Shown piece after piece: positions 15,793 through 23,130 of a stretch of 47,837 nucleotides of DNA (its first letter is position 1; every line of letters starts with the position of its first letter). Where the stretch lies: positions 1 through 47,837 of the forward strand of contig SOKG01000164.1 in the NCBI GenBank assembly GCA_004376205.1, in the 5' to 3' direction. This DNA is from Dehalococcoidia bacterium (GTDB lineage Bacteria > Chloroflexota > Dehalococcoidia > SZUA-161). Below the pieces are notes generated by a model. That model had not been told where the DNA came from. It did not search any database and was given only the letters and a program-made list of their open reading frames with translations. The translations under genes were made by a program, and so were the position numbers.

Positions 15793-16431
15793 CTAGTTTG
15801 GCTGCGCATTGTCCCGCTCCTGCCATATGCGGTCGGTAGTACGATTGATTAGCTCATAATTGAAGCCACGCCGCCTCAGGAAGGCCCCCAAACGCTTGCG
15901 AAAGCTGGGGTAGTCTAGGCGTTCAAGCGAGCGAGCCTTTTTTTGTGCTGCCCGATAGGCACTTGGCTCGTCATCGATCCCTGTAGTGGTCTCAGCGATG
16001 GTTTCGGCGTCGACACCCTTTTGCTTCAGCTCCAATTCTATGAGTCGGCGGCCAAGCGGTTTGAAGGTCTCCCTATTCTCACGCCAAAACCGGGCAAAGG
16101 CGATATCATCCACTAGTCCCTGTTCCTTTAATTTAGCAAGCACTTGCTGGATGGTGTCAGCGTCGAAGCCGTGACGATTTAGGCGAGCCCTTATTTCCGC
16201 CTCGCTTCTAGGGCGTGGGCTCATAAACTTCAGCGCGCTGTTCATTGAGCGGTGAAGCTGGTCAGCGCTCTTAAGCCTTTCGATCTCGCGAAGGGATAGC
16301 GTCTGTCCTTTGTGAAGCCCAACCTCAGCGGCTACAGGAAGGCTCAAGCTGAAGGCAAGGCCTCTGTCCAGGAATATCTTGACCCTTCCCTTTCGTTTCA
16401 TCTGGGTCTCAATGACGGTGACCGTGTTCAT
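15793..16431 (-). CDS. recX: Regulatory protein RecX
   Basis: RecX binds RecA filaments and limits their activity. The 212-aa protein has the family's three-helix repeats: LNRHGFDADTIQQVLAKLKEQGLVDD followed by FARFWRENR, then a second and third repeat ending FLRRRGFNYELINRTTDRI. It follows recA in the same direction with an 88-base gap that shows no terminator. GAGGATGA precedes the ATG. Confidence 0.94.
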   Translation of the reverse strand: MNTVTVIETQMKRKGRVKIFLDRGLAFSLSLPVAAEVGLHKGQTLSLREIERLKSADQLHRSMNSALKFMSPRPRSEAEIRARLNRHGFDADTIQQVLAKLKEQGLVDDIAFARFWRENRETFKPLGRRLIELELKQKGVDAETIAETTTGIDDEPSAYRAAQKKARSLERLDYPSFRKRLGAFLRRRGFNYELINRTTDRIWQERDNAQPN

Positions 16432-16519
16432 CCTCTTCCTCTAGGCACGTTTGGACTGAGGCAGGATTGAACATTCCTCTCAGGAGTTGCGCTGGAGTGT
16501 TGGAGGGGTCAAATCGGAG

Positions 16520-17593
16520 CTAGTCCGGTGAGTCCGCTATTGTGGGCTCAACCTTGGTGGAGAAGGATAGGGCTTCTTTTGGGGCGTTGGCAGTTGTCCT
16601 AATCTGGCGCTCAATCTCTTGGGCGAGGTCTTGGTGTTGCCTGAGGTATTCCTTGGCATTCTCACGGCCCTGCCCGAGACGCGTCTCATCAAGAGAGAAG
16701 AAGGCCCCGGTTTTCTTGATTATCCCCATCTCGACCCCTAGGTCGAGGAGGTCACCCGCTTTGCTGATACCCTCGTCGAACATGATATCGAACTCGGCTG
16801 ACCTGAAGGGGGGAGCGACCTTGTTCTTGACTACCTTGGCTCTAATTCTGGTGCCCGTTACCTTGTTTCCTACTTTGATGTTCTCTACTCGCCTGAGGTC
16901 GATCCGTACCGAGCTGTAGAACTTGAGGGCCCTGCCTCCAGGAGTTACCTCTGGATTGCCAAAGACAATGCCAACCTTCTCTCTAAGCTGGTTAACGAAT
17001 ACCACAGAGGTACGCGACCTGCTTATGGCTGCTGTCAGCTTACGCAACGCCTGGGACATTAGTCGCGCCTGCAATCCAACATGGGCATCTCCCATGTCTC
17101 CCTCGAGTTCTGCCCTGGGCACCAGCGCTGCTACGCTGTCGATGGCTATCACATCGATAGCACCGCTGCGGACCAGTGTTTCGGTGATCTCTAGGGCTTG
17201 CTCCCCGGTATCGGGCTGCGAGATGAGCAGGTCTTCCACCTTAACCCCGCAAGTGGCAGCGTAAGCGGGATCGAGGGCATGTTCCACATCGATATACGCC
17301 GCCATCCCACCGGACTTCTGGGCTTCGGCAATGATATGCTGGCTAAGTGTTGATTTACCTGCGGCCTCGGGTCCGAAGATTTCAGTAACTCGACCTCGAG
17401 GGATACCACCAATGCCGAGGGCTAAGTCCAATGAGAGTGACCCGGTGGAGATAGACTCAACCACTACCCTTGCGGATGCCTCCCCCAGCTTCATGATTGA
17501 GCCTTTGCCGAATTGCTTTTCGATCTGGCCGATCGCTAAATCGAGCGCCTTCTCCTTCTCTGTTACCATATCCTGCTTCCCCGAGTTGAGCAC
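16520..17593 (-). CDS. recA: Recombinase RecA
   Basis: ATP-dependent strand-exchange protein and SOS co-protease. Features: the N-terminal AIGQIEKQFGKGSIMKLG, Walker A GPEAAGKS (74-81), Walker B (VIAIDSVAALVPRAE), loop L2 (FVNQLREKVGIVFGNPE) and the C-terminal region. The Walker A differs from the usual GPESSGKT by A-A and a final Ser, a mild but uncommon variation. The frame starts with GTG at 17593 (AGGAG nine bases upstream); an ATG at 17569 is an alternative. It is first in the recA-recX-rny-ymdB-PHP-fabZ unit. Confidence 0.98.
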   Translation of the reverse strand: MLNSGKQDMVTEKEKALDLAIGQIEKQFGKGSIMKLGEASARVVVESISTGSLSLDLALGIGGIPRGRVTEIFGPEAAGKSTLSQHIIAEAQKSGGMAAYIDVEHALDPAYAATCGVKVEDLLISQPDTGEQALEITETLVRSGAIDVIAIDSVAALVPRAELEGDMGDAHVGLQARLMSQALRKLTAAISRSRTSVVFVNQLREKVGIVFGNPEVTPGGRALKFYSSVRIDLRRVENIKVGNKVTGTRIRAKVVKNKVAPPFRSAEFDIMFDEGISKAGDLLDLGVEMGIIKKTGAFFSLDETRLGQGRENAKEYLRQHQDLAQEIERQIRTTANAPKEALSFSTKVEPTIADSPD

Positions 17594-17636
17594 TCCAACT
17601 TACTCCTGTGCAACTCGTGCTCAGCCAATTCACCAT

Positions 17637-17665
17637 ATGCTAGCACATTTGGGCAACAAATACAA
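17637..17665 (-). promoter_or_regulatory. Promoter for the recA operon
   Basis: Minus strand TTGTAT (17660-17665), 17-base spacer, TAGCAT (17637-17642) with an extended -10 TG one base upstream. The start is expected near 17630. The -35 abuts the palindrome at 17665-17674, a possible operator. Confidence 0.65.
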
Positions 17666-17674
17666 GACTAGTCT
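17665..17674. promoter_or_regulatory. Palindrome AGACTAGTCT between recA and ogt (possible operator)
   Basis: A perfect 10-bp palindrome at the -35 edge of the recA promoter and about 20 bases upstream of a possible ogt -10. Its location would suit a DNA-damage regulator. It does not match a LexA box I know, so this is an inference from position and symmetry only. Confidence 0.3.
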
Positions 17675-17689
17675 GACCGTGTAATGTAA

Positions 17690-17698
17690 TGCTACGAT
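17690..17698 (+). promoter_or_regulatory. Possible extended -10 promoter for ogt
   Basis: TGCTACGAT has the TGn extension and a TACGAT hexamer; no good -35 hexamer is found 16-18 bases upstream. It would divide the divergent recA/ogt region. Confidence 0.3.
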
Positions 17699-17761
17699 AA
17701 GAGGTAATTCGACCGGTTTTGAGCAAGGGGAGGATAGCGGTAGATTGCAAATCCCATCGGT

Positions 17762-18349
17762 TTGGATTATTCTCAAGCCGTCAACTTGGGTTTGAGGTTT
17801 GCTTTGAAAGCCAGATATACCATTGTTGCTACCAAGCTTGGTTGGGTGGTGATAGGCGGTTCTGAGATCGGGCTAAGCTTTCTCACCTTGCCCCAGCCGT
17901 CTCTTGATGCAGTGCTCGCTGGGATTGAAGACTTTGTTAAGGGGGCAGTCGAGGAGGACTCTGCTTTTGGTGACCTTCCTTTACGACTCCAGGGCTACTT
18001 CGACGGCGAGATGCTAACATTCTCTGACAAGCTCGACCTTGAGGGAGCTACTGCCTTTCAGCAGGTTGTGTGGAATGCAACTCGTTCGATCCCTTACGGG
18101 GAGGTCAGGAGCTATGCCTGGGTGGCGAAGCGAATCGGAAGACCTGGGGCGTGCCGCGCCGTGGGAGGGGCACTGGCTCGAAATCGCTTCCCGGTCATCG
18201 TGCCCTGTCATCGGGTGGTGGCTAGCGATGGCACCCTGGGGGGATTTGGCGGCGGCCTGGGGCTGAAGAAGCACCTGCTTAGTCTCGAGGCTGGCCGGGT
18301 GAGCAAGTCTAGCTCACAGTCTCTTCTACAATCAAGTCCTGCTCGTTGA
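17762..18349 (+). CDS. ogt: Methylated-DNA-[protein]-cysteine S-methyltransferase
   Basis: Suicide repair protein that removes alkyl groups from O6-alkylguanine. The C-terminal domain is diagnostic: FQQVVWNATRSIPYGEVRSY, then VIVPCHRVVASDG with the acceptor Cys near 141, then LGGFGGGLGLKKHLLSLE. The 195-aa length fits Ogt/MGMT. The start is unsure: the frame has TTG at 17762 without a nearby ribosome site, while GGGGAGG at 17727-17733 is positioned for an in-frame ATT at 17744. It is divergent from recA, and its last 41 bases overlap dnaE on the other strand. Confidence 0.92.
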   Translation: MDYSQAVNLGLRFALKARYTIVATKLGWVVIGGSEIGLSFLTLPQPSLDAVLAGIEDFVKGAVEEDSAFGDLPLRLQGYFDGEMLTFSDKLDLEGATAFQQVVWNATRSIPYGEVRSYAWVAKRIGRPGACRAVGGALARNRFPVIVPCHRVVASDGTLGGFGGGLGLKKHLLSLEAGRVSKSSSQSLLQSSPAR

Positions 18350-21300
18350 CTAGGTCAACCAGTCGCTGGTGAAGTTCGGTACAATACTCAGTAGCCAAAT
18401 CGGGCAATTCGAGTTTGGTAACCCCCTCGCTGCTGGCAATAGACAAATATACCGCATCTTCCCCGGGGAACTGCCTGAGTACGTCGAAGAGTTGCCTCAG
18501 CCGGGCGATATCGGCGTTGGTATCATCAGAGGTGGGGAGGTTGATTTTCAGCCGGTGGCGGGATGGTGCTACAGCCAACTGCGCTGTCTGCTCGACAGAC
18601 TCCTCGCTCTTACGTGGCTGGTACAGGGATACACTCTGGCAGGTCAGCTGTATGCGGTCGCTCCTGGTTTTGACTTTGCCCCTGACCAGAAGGGTATTTC
18701 CTTCTTGCCAAAGGTCTCTGGTACGTTCGTAGACCTCAGCCCAGGCTGTGACCTCTAGGCTGCCGCTGGAGTCCTCCAGAACGGCGCTGACGAAGGGTCG
18801 TTTGTCTTTTGTGAACGACTGCCGCACCGAGGTGACTAATCCTGCTGTAATAATTGTCTGCCCCACCCTTTCCTCGCCAATCTGCCCGCAGAAGGCGTCG
18901 ACCTCAGAAGCCAGCTGCTGAGAGGCTTGGGTGAAGGGATGTTCGGAAAGGTATACCCCCAGCAGCTCTTTCTCCCAAGCTAACCTCTCCTTGGCGGGGA
19001 TTTCCGCATCGGGCAGGTCGAGGCCGGGCAGTGGCACCTCTACACTCTGGCCCCATAGATCGAACATGGTGGATTGGCCTACTTCCTTGAGGCGCTGTTC
19101 CGTCTGCGCTAGCGACAGGATACGGTCGATGCCGCCCAAAAGGGCACCGCGACTCCCTAAAGAGTCCAACGCTCCTGCTTTGATCATGCTTTCCAGCGCC
19201 CGCTTGTTGAGGTTCCTAAGGTCAGCTTGGCGGCAGAAGTCGTCGATTGAATCAAATGGGCCACGCTGGTCTCGGGCGGAGGTGATTGGCCTGATTGCGG
19301 AGGCCCCCACGTTCTTGATTGCCGCCAGCCCGAAGCGAATGGCCGCAGCGCCTGCTTCAAGTTGTTCGATGCTAAAGTTCTCTCCACTCCGGTTGATATC
19401 AGGAGGCAGCACACTGATGCCTAGCCGATGACATTCTCCAATGGCTGAGGCCACCTTTTCTGCCTGCCCCACGTTTATGGTGAGGAGGGCGGACATGAAT
19501 TCCACGGGATAATTCGCCTTGAGATAAGCGGTCTGATAAGCGATCAGCGCATAGCTCACGCTGTGTGCCTTGTTGAATGCATAACCTGCGAAGGGCTCGA
19601 TGAGGCTCCACACCTGATCTGCCAACTCCTTGGAGAACTCTTTTTTCTTCGCTCCGGAGAGAAAGCGTTGCCTCTCCTTTTTCATCACTTCAGGGATCTT
19701 CTTTCCCATCGCCTTGCGCACTATGTCAGCCTCGCCCAAGCTATAGCCGGCGAAGGCTTGAACGATGAAAAGAACCTGATCCTGGTAGACTATGACGCCA
19801 TAGGTTTCCTTGAGGATTTCGGTGAGGGTGGGATGGGGGAAACGAATGGGCTCCAGCCCATGTTTTGCCTTGATGAAGGTAGGGATATGCTCCTTCGGCC
19901 CCGGCCGATATAGAGCTACCATGGCAGCGATATCGCTGAAGCAGTTGGGCTTGAGTTCTTTGACGAAGCGGCGCATAGCAGCGCCCTCAAGTTGGAAAAC
20001 CCCCGTTGTCTCTCCAGAGGAGAGAAGGTCGAAGGTCCTGACGTCATCGAGAGGTATGTTGTGCAGGTCGATGTCGATACCGTGATTCTCGGCGATGGTC
20101 TGTTTCGCCTTTTCCAGGATGGTGAGGTTTGCCAGTCCCAGGAAGTCCATCTTCAAGAGCCCGATCTGGGCGATGTCATCCATGGCGAACTGGGTCATGT
20201 TAATGCCATGCTCTTCGGCCCTGCTCGGCCTCTGCAGGGGGACATGGTGGATGAGTGGCTCCCTGGAGATGACCACTCCAGCGGCATGAGTGGAGGCGTG
20301 ACGGGCTATCCCCTCCAGTTTGGTTGCGGTGTCGACGAGATGCCTTATAGTAGCGTTATCCCGGTATCTGTTGCGCAGTTCGAGATTTGTTTCCAGGGCC
20401 TCCTGAATGGTAGCCCAAGGTGCAGGGATTTGCCTTGCCACCTGGTCGACATCTCCGTAGGGTAACCCCAGGGCTCTACCCACATCCCTGAGCACTGCAC
20501 GAGCTCCCATGGTGCCAAAGGTAATGATCTGGGCTACGTGGTCAGGCCCATATTTCTGGGCTACATAGGCTATAACCTCATCGCGGCGGTCATCTTGAAA
20601 GTCGAGATCGATGTCTGGCATTTCCTTGCGCTCTACATTCAGGAAGCGCTCGAACACCAGCTCGTGTGCCAGGGGGTCGATGTCGGTTATCCCCAGGCAG
20701 TAGAGGACAATGCTGGCTGCGGCGCTGCCGCGAACACCGAAGAGGATGTTTTGTTCCCGAGTGAAGGATATGACATCCCAGATGACCAAGAAATAGTTGG
20801 CGAATTCGGTCTGCCTGATGACGTCCAGTTCGTAGTCAAGCCGCTGTGCAGCCTGTGGTGGAGACTCAGGGTAGCGGGCTGCCAGGCCTTGATTGGACAA
20901 TTCCGCAAGCTGTTGGTAGGCAGTTTTGCCTGGTGGTAGGTCGATCTCGGGGAGATGGAGTCGACCGAACTCCAGGTCCAGGTGGCATTGCTCAGCAATG
21001 CGCTCGGTGTTGGTCAGGGCCTCAGGTAGCTCGGCGAAAAGCTCTGCCATCTCCTGGGGGCTCCTAAGGTAAAAGGAATCGTCGGCCATCTTGAGGCGTT
21101 TTTCGTTGTAAATAGTAGTATTGGTCTGAATGCAGAGCAGGATGTCGTGGGCGTAGGCATCATCCTTATTTACATAATGAACGTCGTTAGCGGCCACAAG
21201 GGGGAGGTTCAGCTTGCGACCCAACCCAACCAGTTCCTTGTTGATCTGGGCAAGCTGAGGGACGGCGTGCTCCTGGAGTTCGAGGTAAAAATCGCCGAAA

Positions 21301-21785
21301 ACGTCCTTATACCATTTAGCAGCTTTCTCAGCGTCCTCAAGACGGTCCTCTACGATTAGGCGTCCCAGTTCCCCATTTGGACAGGATGAGAGCGCGATCA
21401 AGCCCTCACTATGTTGTGAAAGCAGTTCTTTGTCCACTCTCGGCTTGTAATAGAAGCCCTCAAGCTGGGCAGCGGTAGCGAGCTTAAGCAAATTGTGATA
21501 CCCTGCCTCGTCTTTGGCCAGTAGAACTAGATGGTATGGGTTCTTGTCGGCTGCAAGCCTGCCTTGTCTCTTCTCGGGTGCGACGTAGACCTCGCAGCCT
21601 AGGATTGGCTTTATGCCTGCTTCGTTCGCTTCGCGATAGAATGAGATTGCGCCATAGAGCACTCCGTGATCGGTGATTGCCAGGCTGTCCATACCTAGCT
21701 CCCTAGCCCTGCCGATGAGATGGGGGGTAGGGCACATTCCGTCAAGGAGACTGTATTCCGTGTGGACGTGAAGGTGGGTGAACAT
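18309..21785 (-). CDS. dnaE: DNA polymerase III alpha subunit
   Basis: Replicative polymerase, DnaE1 type, 1158 aa. Order: N-terminal PHP domain (FTHLHVHTEYSLLDG 2-16, then ITDHG near 38), C-family polymerase palm with PDIDLDF (390-396) carrying the catalytic aspartates, fingers and thumb, the NKAHSVSYALIAYQTAYLK segment, and a C-terminal OB domain (QTIITAGLVTSVRQSFTK). The start at 21785 follows CAGGA. The 3' end overlaps ogt by 41 bases tail to tail. Confidence 0.97.
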   Translation of the reverse strand: MFTHLHVHTEYSLLDGMCPTPHLIGRARELGMDSLAITDHGVLYGAISFYREANEAGIKPILGCEVYVAPEKRQGRLAADKNPYHLVLLAKDEAGYHNLLKLATAAQLEGFYYKPRVDKELLSQHSEGLIALSSCPNGELGRLIVEDRLEDAEKAAKWYKDVFGDFYLELQEHAVPQLAQINKELVGLGRKLNLPLVAANDVHYVNKDDAYAHDILLCIQTNTTIYNEKRLKMADDSFYLRSPQEMAELFAELPEALTNTERIAEQCHLDLEFGRLHLPEIDLPPGKTAYQQLAELSNQGLAARYPESPPQAAQRLDYELDVIRQTEFANYFLVIWDVISFTREQNILFGVRGSAAASIVLYCLGITDIDPLAHELVFERFLNVERKEMPDIDLDFQDDRRDEVIAYVAQKYGPDHVAQIITFGTMGARAVLRDVGRALGLPYGDVDQVARQIPAPWATIQEALETNLELRNRYRDNATIRHLVDTATKLEGIARHASTHAAGVVISREPLIHHVPLQRPSRAEEHGINMTQFAMDDIAQIGLLKMDFLGLANLTILEKAKQTIAENHGIDIDLHNIPLDDVRTFDLLSSGETTGVFQLEGAAMRRFVKELKPNCFSDIAAMVALYRPGPKEHIPTFIKAKHGLEPIRFPHPTLTEILKETYGVIVYQDQVLFIVQAFAGYSLGEADIVRKAMGKKIPEVMKKERQRFLSGAKKKEFSKELADQVWSLIEPFAGYAFNKAHSVSYALIAYQTAYLKANYPVEFMSALLTINVGQAEKVASAIGECHRLGISVLPPDINRSGENFSIEQLEAGAAAIRFGLAAIKNVGASAIRPITSARDQRGPFDSIDDFCRQADLRNLNKRALESMIKAGALDSLGSRGALLGGIDRILSLAQTEQRLKEVGQSTMFDLWGQSVEVPLPGLDLPDAEIPAKERLAWEKELLGVYLSEHPFTQASQQLASEVDAFCGQIGEERVGQTIITAGLVTSVRQSFTKDKRPFVSAVLEDSSGSLEVTAWAEVYERTRDLWQEGNTLLVRGKVKTRSDRIQLTCQSVSLYQPRKSEESVEQTAQLAVAPSRHRLKINLPTSDDTNADIARLRQLFDVLRQFPGEDAVYLSIASSEGVTKLELPDLATEYCTELHQRLVDLVNEQDLIVEETVS

Positions 21786-21796
21786 GATCCTGTGTT

Positions 21797-21805
21797 ATTA
21801 TAGCA
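21797..21805 (-). promoter_or_regulatory. Extended -10 promoter for dnaE
   Basis: Minus strand TGCTATAAT: a perfect -10 hexamer (21797-21802) with the TGn extension and no recognisable -35. The predicted start is only about five bases before the dnaE ATG, so the transcript would be nearly leaderless unless initiation is displaced. Confidence 0.5.
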
Positions 21806-21867
21806 CTGGTTTTTCTTCCCTGCGAGTGCTTGTTGTCGCTATTGCGACCGCTGGGCAATTTGTACGC

Positions 21868-21896
21868 TTGACATAGGTCGAAGCTTTTAGTATACT
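21868..21896 (+). promoter_or_regulatory. Strong promoter for the str operon
   Basis: TTGACA (21868-21873, perfect), 17-base spacer, TATACT (21891-21896, one mismatch). Transcription should start near 21903, leaving a leader of about 185 bases before rpsL. It could drive the str operon and, by read-through, the ribosomal protein genes downstream. Confidence 0.88.
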
Positions 21897-21917
21897 TACC
21901 GAAGTTTGGTGAGAACG

Positions 21918-21937
21918 CCCCGCAGCTTGCTGCGGGG
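21918..21937. repeat. Hairpin copy 1: CCCCGCAG-CTTG-CTGCGGGG
   Basis: Perfect 8-bp stem closed by a CUUG tetraloop, at the front of the str leader. It is the same as copy 2 at 22027-22046 except that the fifth stem pair is G-C rather than A-T. Confidence 0.8.
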
Positions 21938-22026
21938 GTGAGTCGCGGGTGGGGTGGCTAGCAGCCTCTTTAGGAGCTGCAAAGCGAATTTGAGCGACGA
22001 AGGTGCGAGAATTCGCGCCATGGATA

Positions 22027-22046
22027 CCCCACAGCTTGCTGTGGGG
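22027..22046. repeat. Hairpin copy 2: CCCCACAG-CTTG-CTGTGGGG
   Basis: Perfect 8-bp stem with the same CUUG loop as copy 1. Both bases of the fifth pair are changed, so pairing is kept. It lies 42 bases before the rpsL start. It could be a REP-like palindrome pair or a conserved RNA element. Confidence 0.8.
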
Positions 22047-22088
22047 AATTCGTAGTTTGGCGCCTGGGAGATTCCAAAAGGAGGAACC

Positions 22089-22511
22089 TTGCCCACAATT
22101 AACCAGCTAGTCAGAAAAGGGCGTAAAAGAGTGAAAAGGAAGGGCAAAGCACCTGCGCTTTGCTTTACCTATAACACTCTTAAGGGGACGAGTGTGCAGG
22201 GCAAGGGCTCCCCTCAGAAACGTGGAGTCTGCCTTCAGGTGAAGACAGTGACGCCGAAGAAACCGAACTCTGCACTGCGCAAGATCGCGCGGGTACGGTT
22301 GACAAATGGCATGGAAGTGACGGCCTATATTCCTGGGGAGGGGCATGGCCTACAGGAGCACTCTGTGGTGCTCATTCGAGGGGGGAGGGTTAAAGACCTC
22401 CCAGGTGTGCGATATCACATCATCCGTGGTGCCCTGGATTCTGGTGGCGTTGAGGGGCGCCGACAGAGTCGCAGTCTATATGGCACTAAGAAGCCCAAGG
22501 CTGGGCTTTGA
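22089..22511 (+). CDS. rpsL: 30S ribosomal protein S12
   Basis: S12 sits at the decoding centre; the streptomycin-region segments TPKKPNSALRKIARVRL and GEGHGLQEHSVVLIRGGRVKDLPGVRY are intact. The length of 140 aa includes the usual insert near the N-terminus and a C-terminal GTKKPKAGL. The start is TTG at 22089 with AAAAGGAGG four bases upstream. First gene of the str operon. Confidence 0.98.
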   Translation: MPTINQLVRKGRKRVKRKGKAPALCFTYNTLKGTSVQGKGSPQKRGVCLQVKTVTPKKPNSALRKIARVRLTNGMEVTAYIPGEGHGLQEHSVVLIRGGRVKDLPGVRYHIIRGALDSGGVEGRRQSRSLYGTKKPKAGL

Positions 22512-22545
22512 GTGAGCGGACCCAGGGTTTTTGATAGATGGCGGT

Positions 22546-22572
22546 AAGAGCTTCTAGTTTATAGAAGCTCTT
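22546..22572 (+). other. 11-bp hairpin in the rpsL-rpsG intercistronic region
   Basis: AAGAGCTTCTA (22546-22556) pairs perfectly with TAGAAGCTCTT (22562-22572) around the loop GTTTA. Only TTG, not a T-run, follows the stem. In E. coli, S7 binds the rpsL-rpsG spacer to control the operon, so a regulatory or RNA-processing role is possible; this is inferred from position. Confidence 0.6.
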
Positions 22573-22602
22573 TGATTGAAAGGATGGTTTGCGGAGGGGA
22601 AG

Positions 22603-23073
22603 ATGCCACGACGAGCTCGAGCGATCAAGAGGACGACAATACCTGACGCTAAGTATCACAGCAGGGATCTTGCCCGGTTCATCAACAAGGTTATGACGCG
22701 CGGCAAGAAGAGCACGGCGGAGCATCTTGTTTACGACGCTCTGGATGTAGTCGAGAGGGAACTGAAGAAGAATCCTTTGGATGTCTTCGAGCAGGCAATG
22801 AAGAACGTGACCCCGGTTGTCGAGGTCAAGCCACGCAGGGTCGGTGGCGCAACCTATCAAGTGCCGGTCGACATCGGATCGGATCGCCGTGTTGCCTTAG
22901 CGATGCGCTGGTTGCTGGCTTCAGCAAGGGCGCGCAAGGGCAAACCAATGTCAGAGAGGCTGGCTGCAGAGCTAATAGATGCTTTTCGGGGACAGGGGAT
23001 CACGATAAAGAAGCGGGAAGATACCCACCGTATGGCTGAGGCAAACAAGGCTTTTGTCCACTACAGATGGTAA
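22603..23073 (+). CDS. rpsG: 30S ribosomal protein S7
   Basis: S7 nucleates assembly of the 30S head. MPRRARAIKRT, KKSTAEHLVYDAL, VEVKPRRVGGATYQVP and MAEANKAFVHYRW are standard; 156 aa. The ATG at 22603 has GGAGGGG five bases upstream, so a TTG 27 bases earlier in the same frame is not needed. In other bacteria S7 is the autogenous repressor of this operon. Confidence 0.98.
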   Translation: MPRRARAIKRTTIPDAKYHSRDLARFINKVMTRGKKSTAEHLVYDALDVVERELKKNPLDVFEQAMKNVTPVVEVKPRRVGGATYQVPVDIGSDRRVALAMRWLLASARARKGKPMSERLAAELIDAFRGQGITIKKREDTHRMAEANKAFVHYRW

Positions 23074-23130
23074 CGAGGTTTGGGTATTTTGGTTGATCGT
23101 AAAGTCTGCTTGGCCGAAAGGGAACAGATT

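Larger units (their letters stand above)
21903..22088 (+). other. Structured 5' leader of the str operon
   Basis: About 185 non-coding bases between the predicted start site and rpsL. They contain two hairpins with 8-bp GC-rich stems (21918-21937 and 22027-22046), a weaker GCAGC/GCTGC stem (21961-21980), and an inverted repeat GCGAATT/AATTCGC (21984-21990 with 22010-22016). No T-run follows either strong hairpin, so they do not look like simple terminators. Together with 21786-21867, which holds only the dnaE promoter, this accounts for the 303-base gene-free stretch. Confidence 0.6.
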
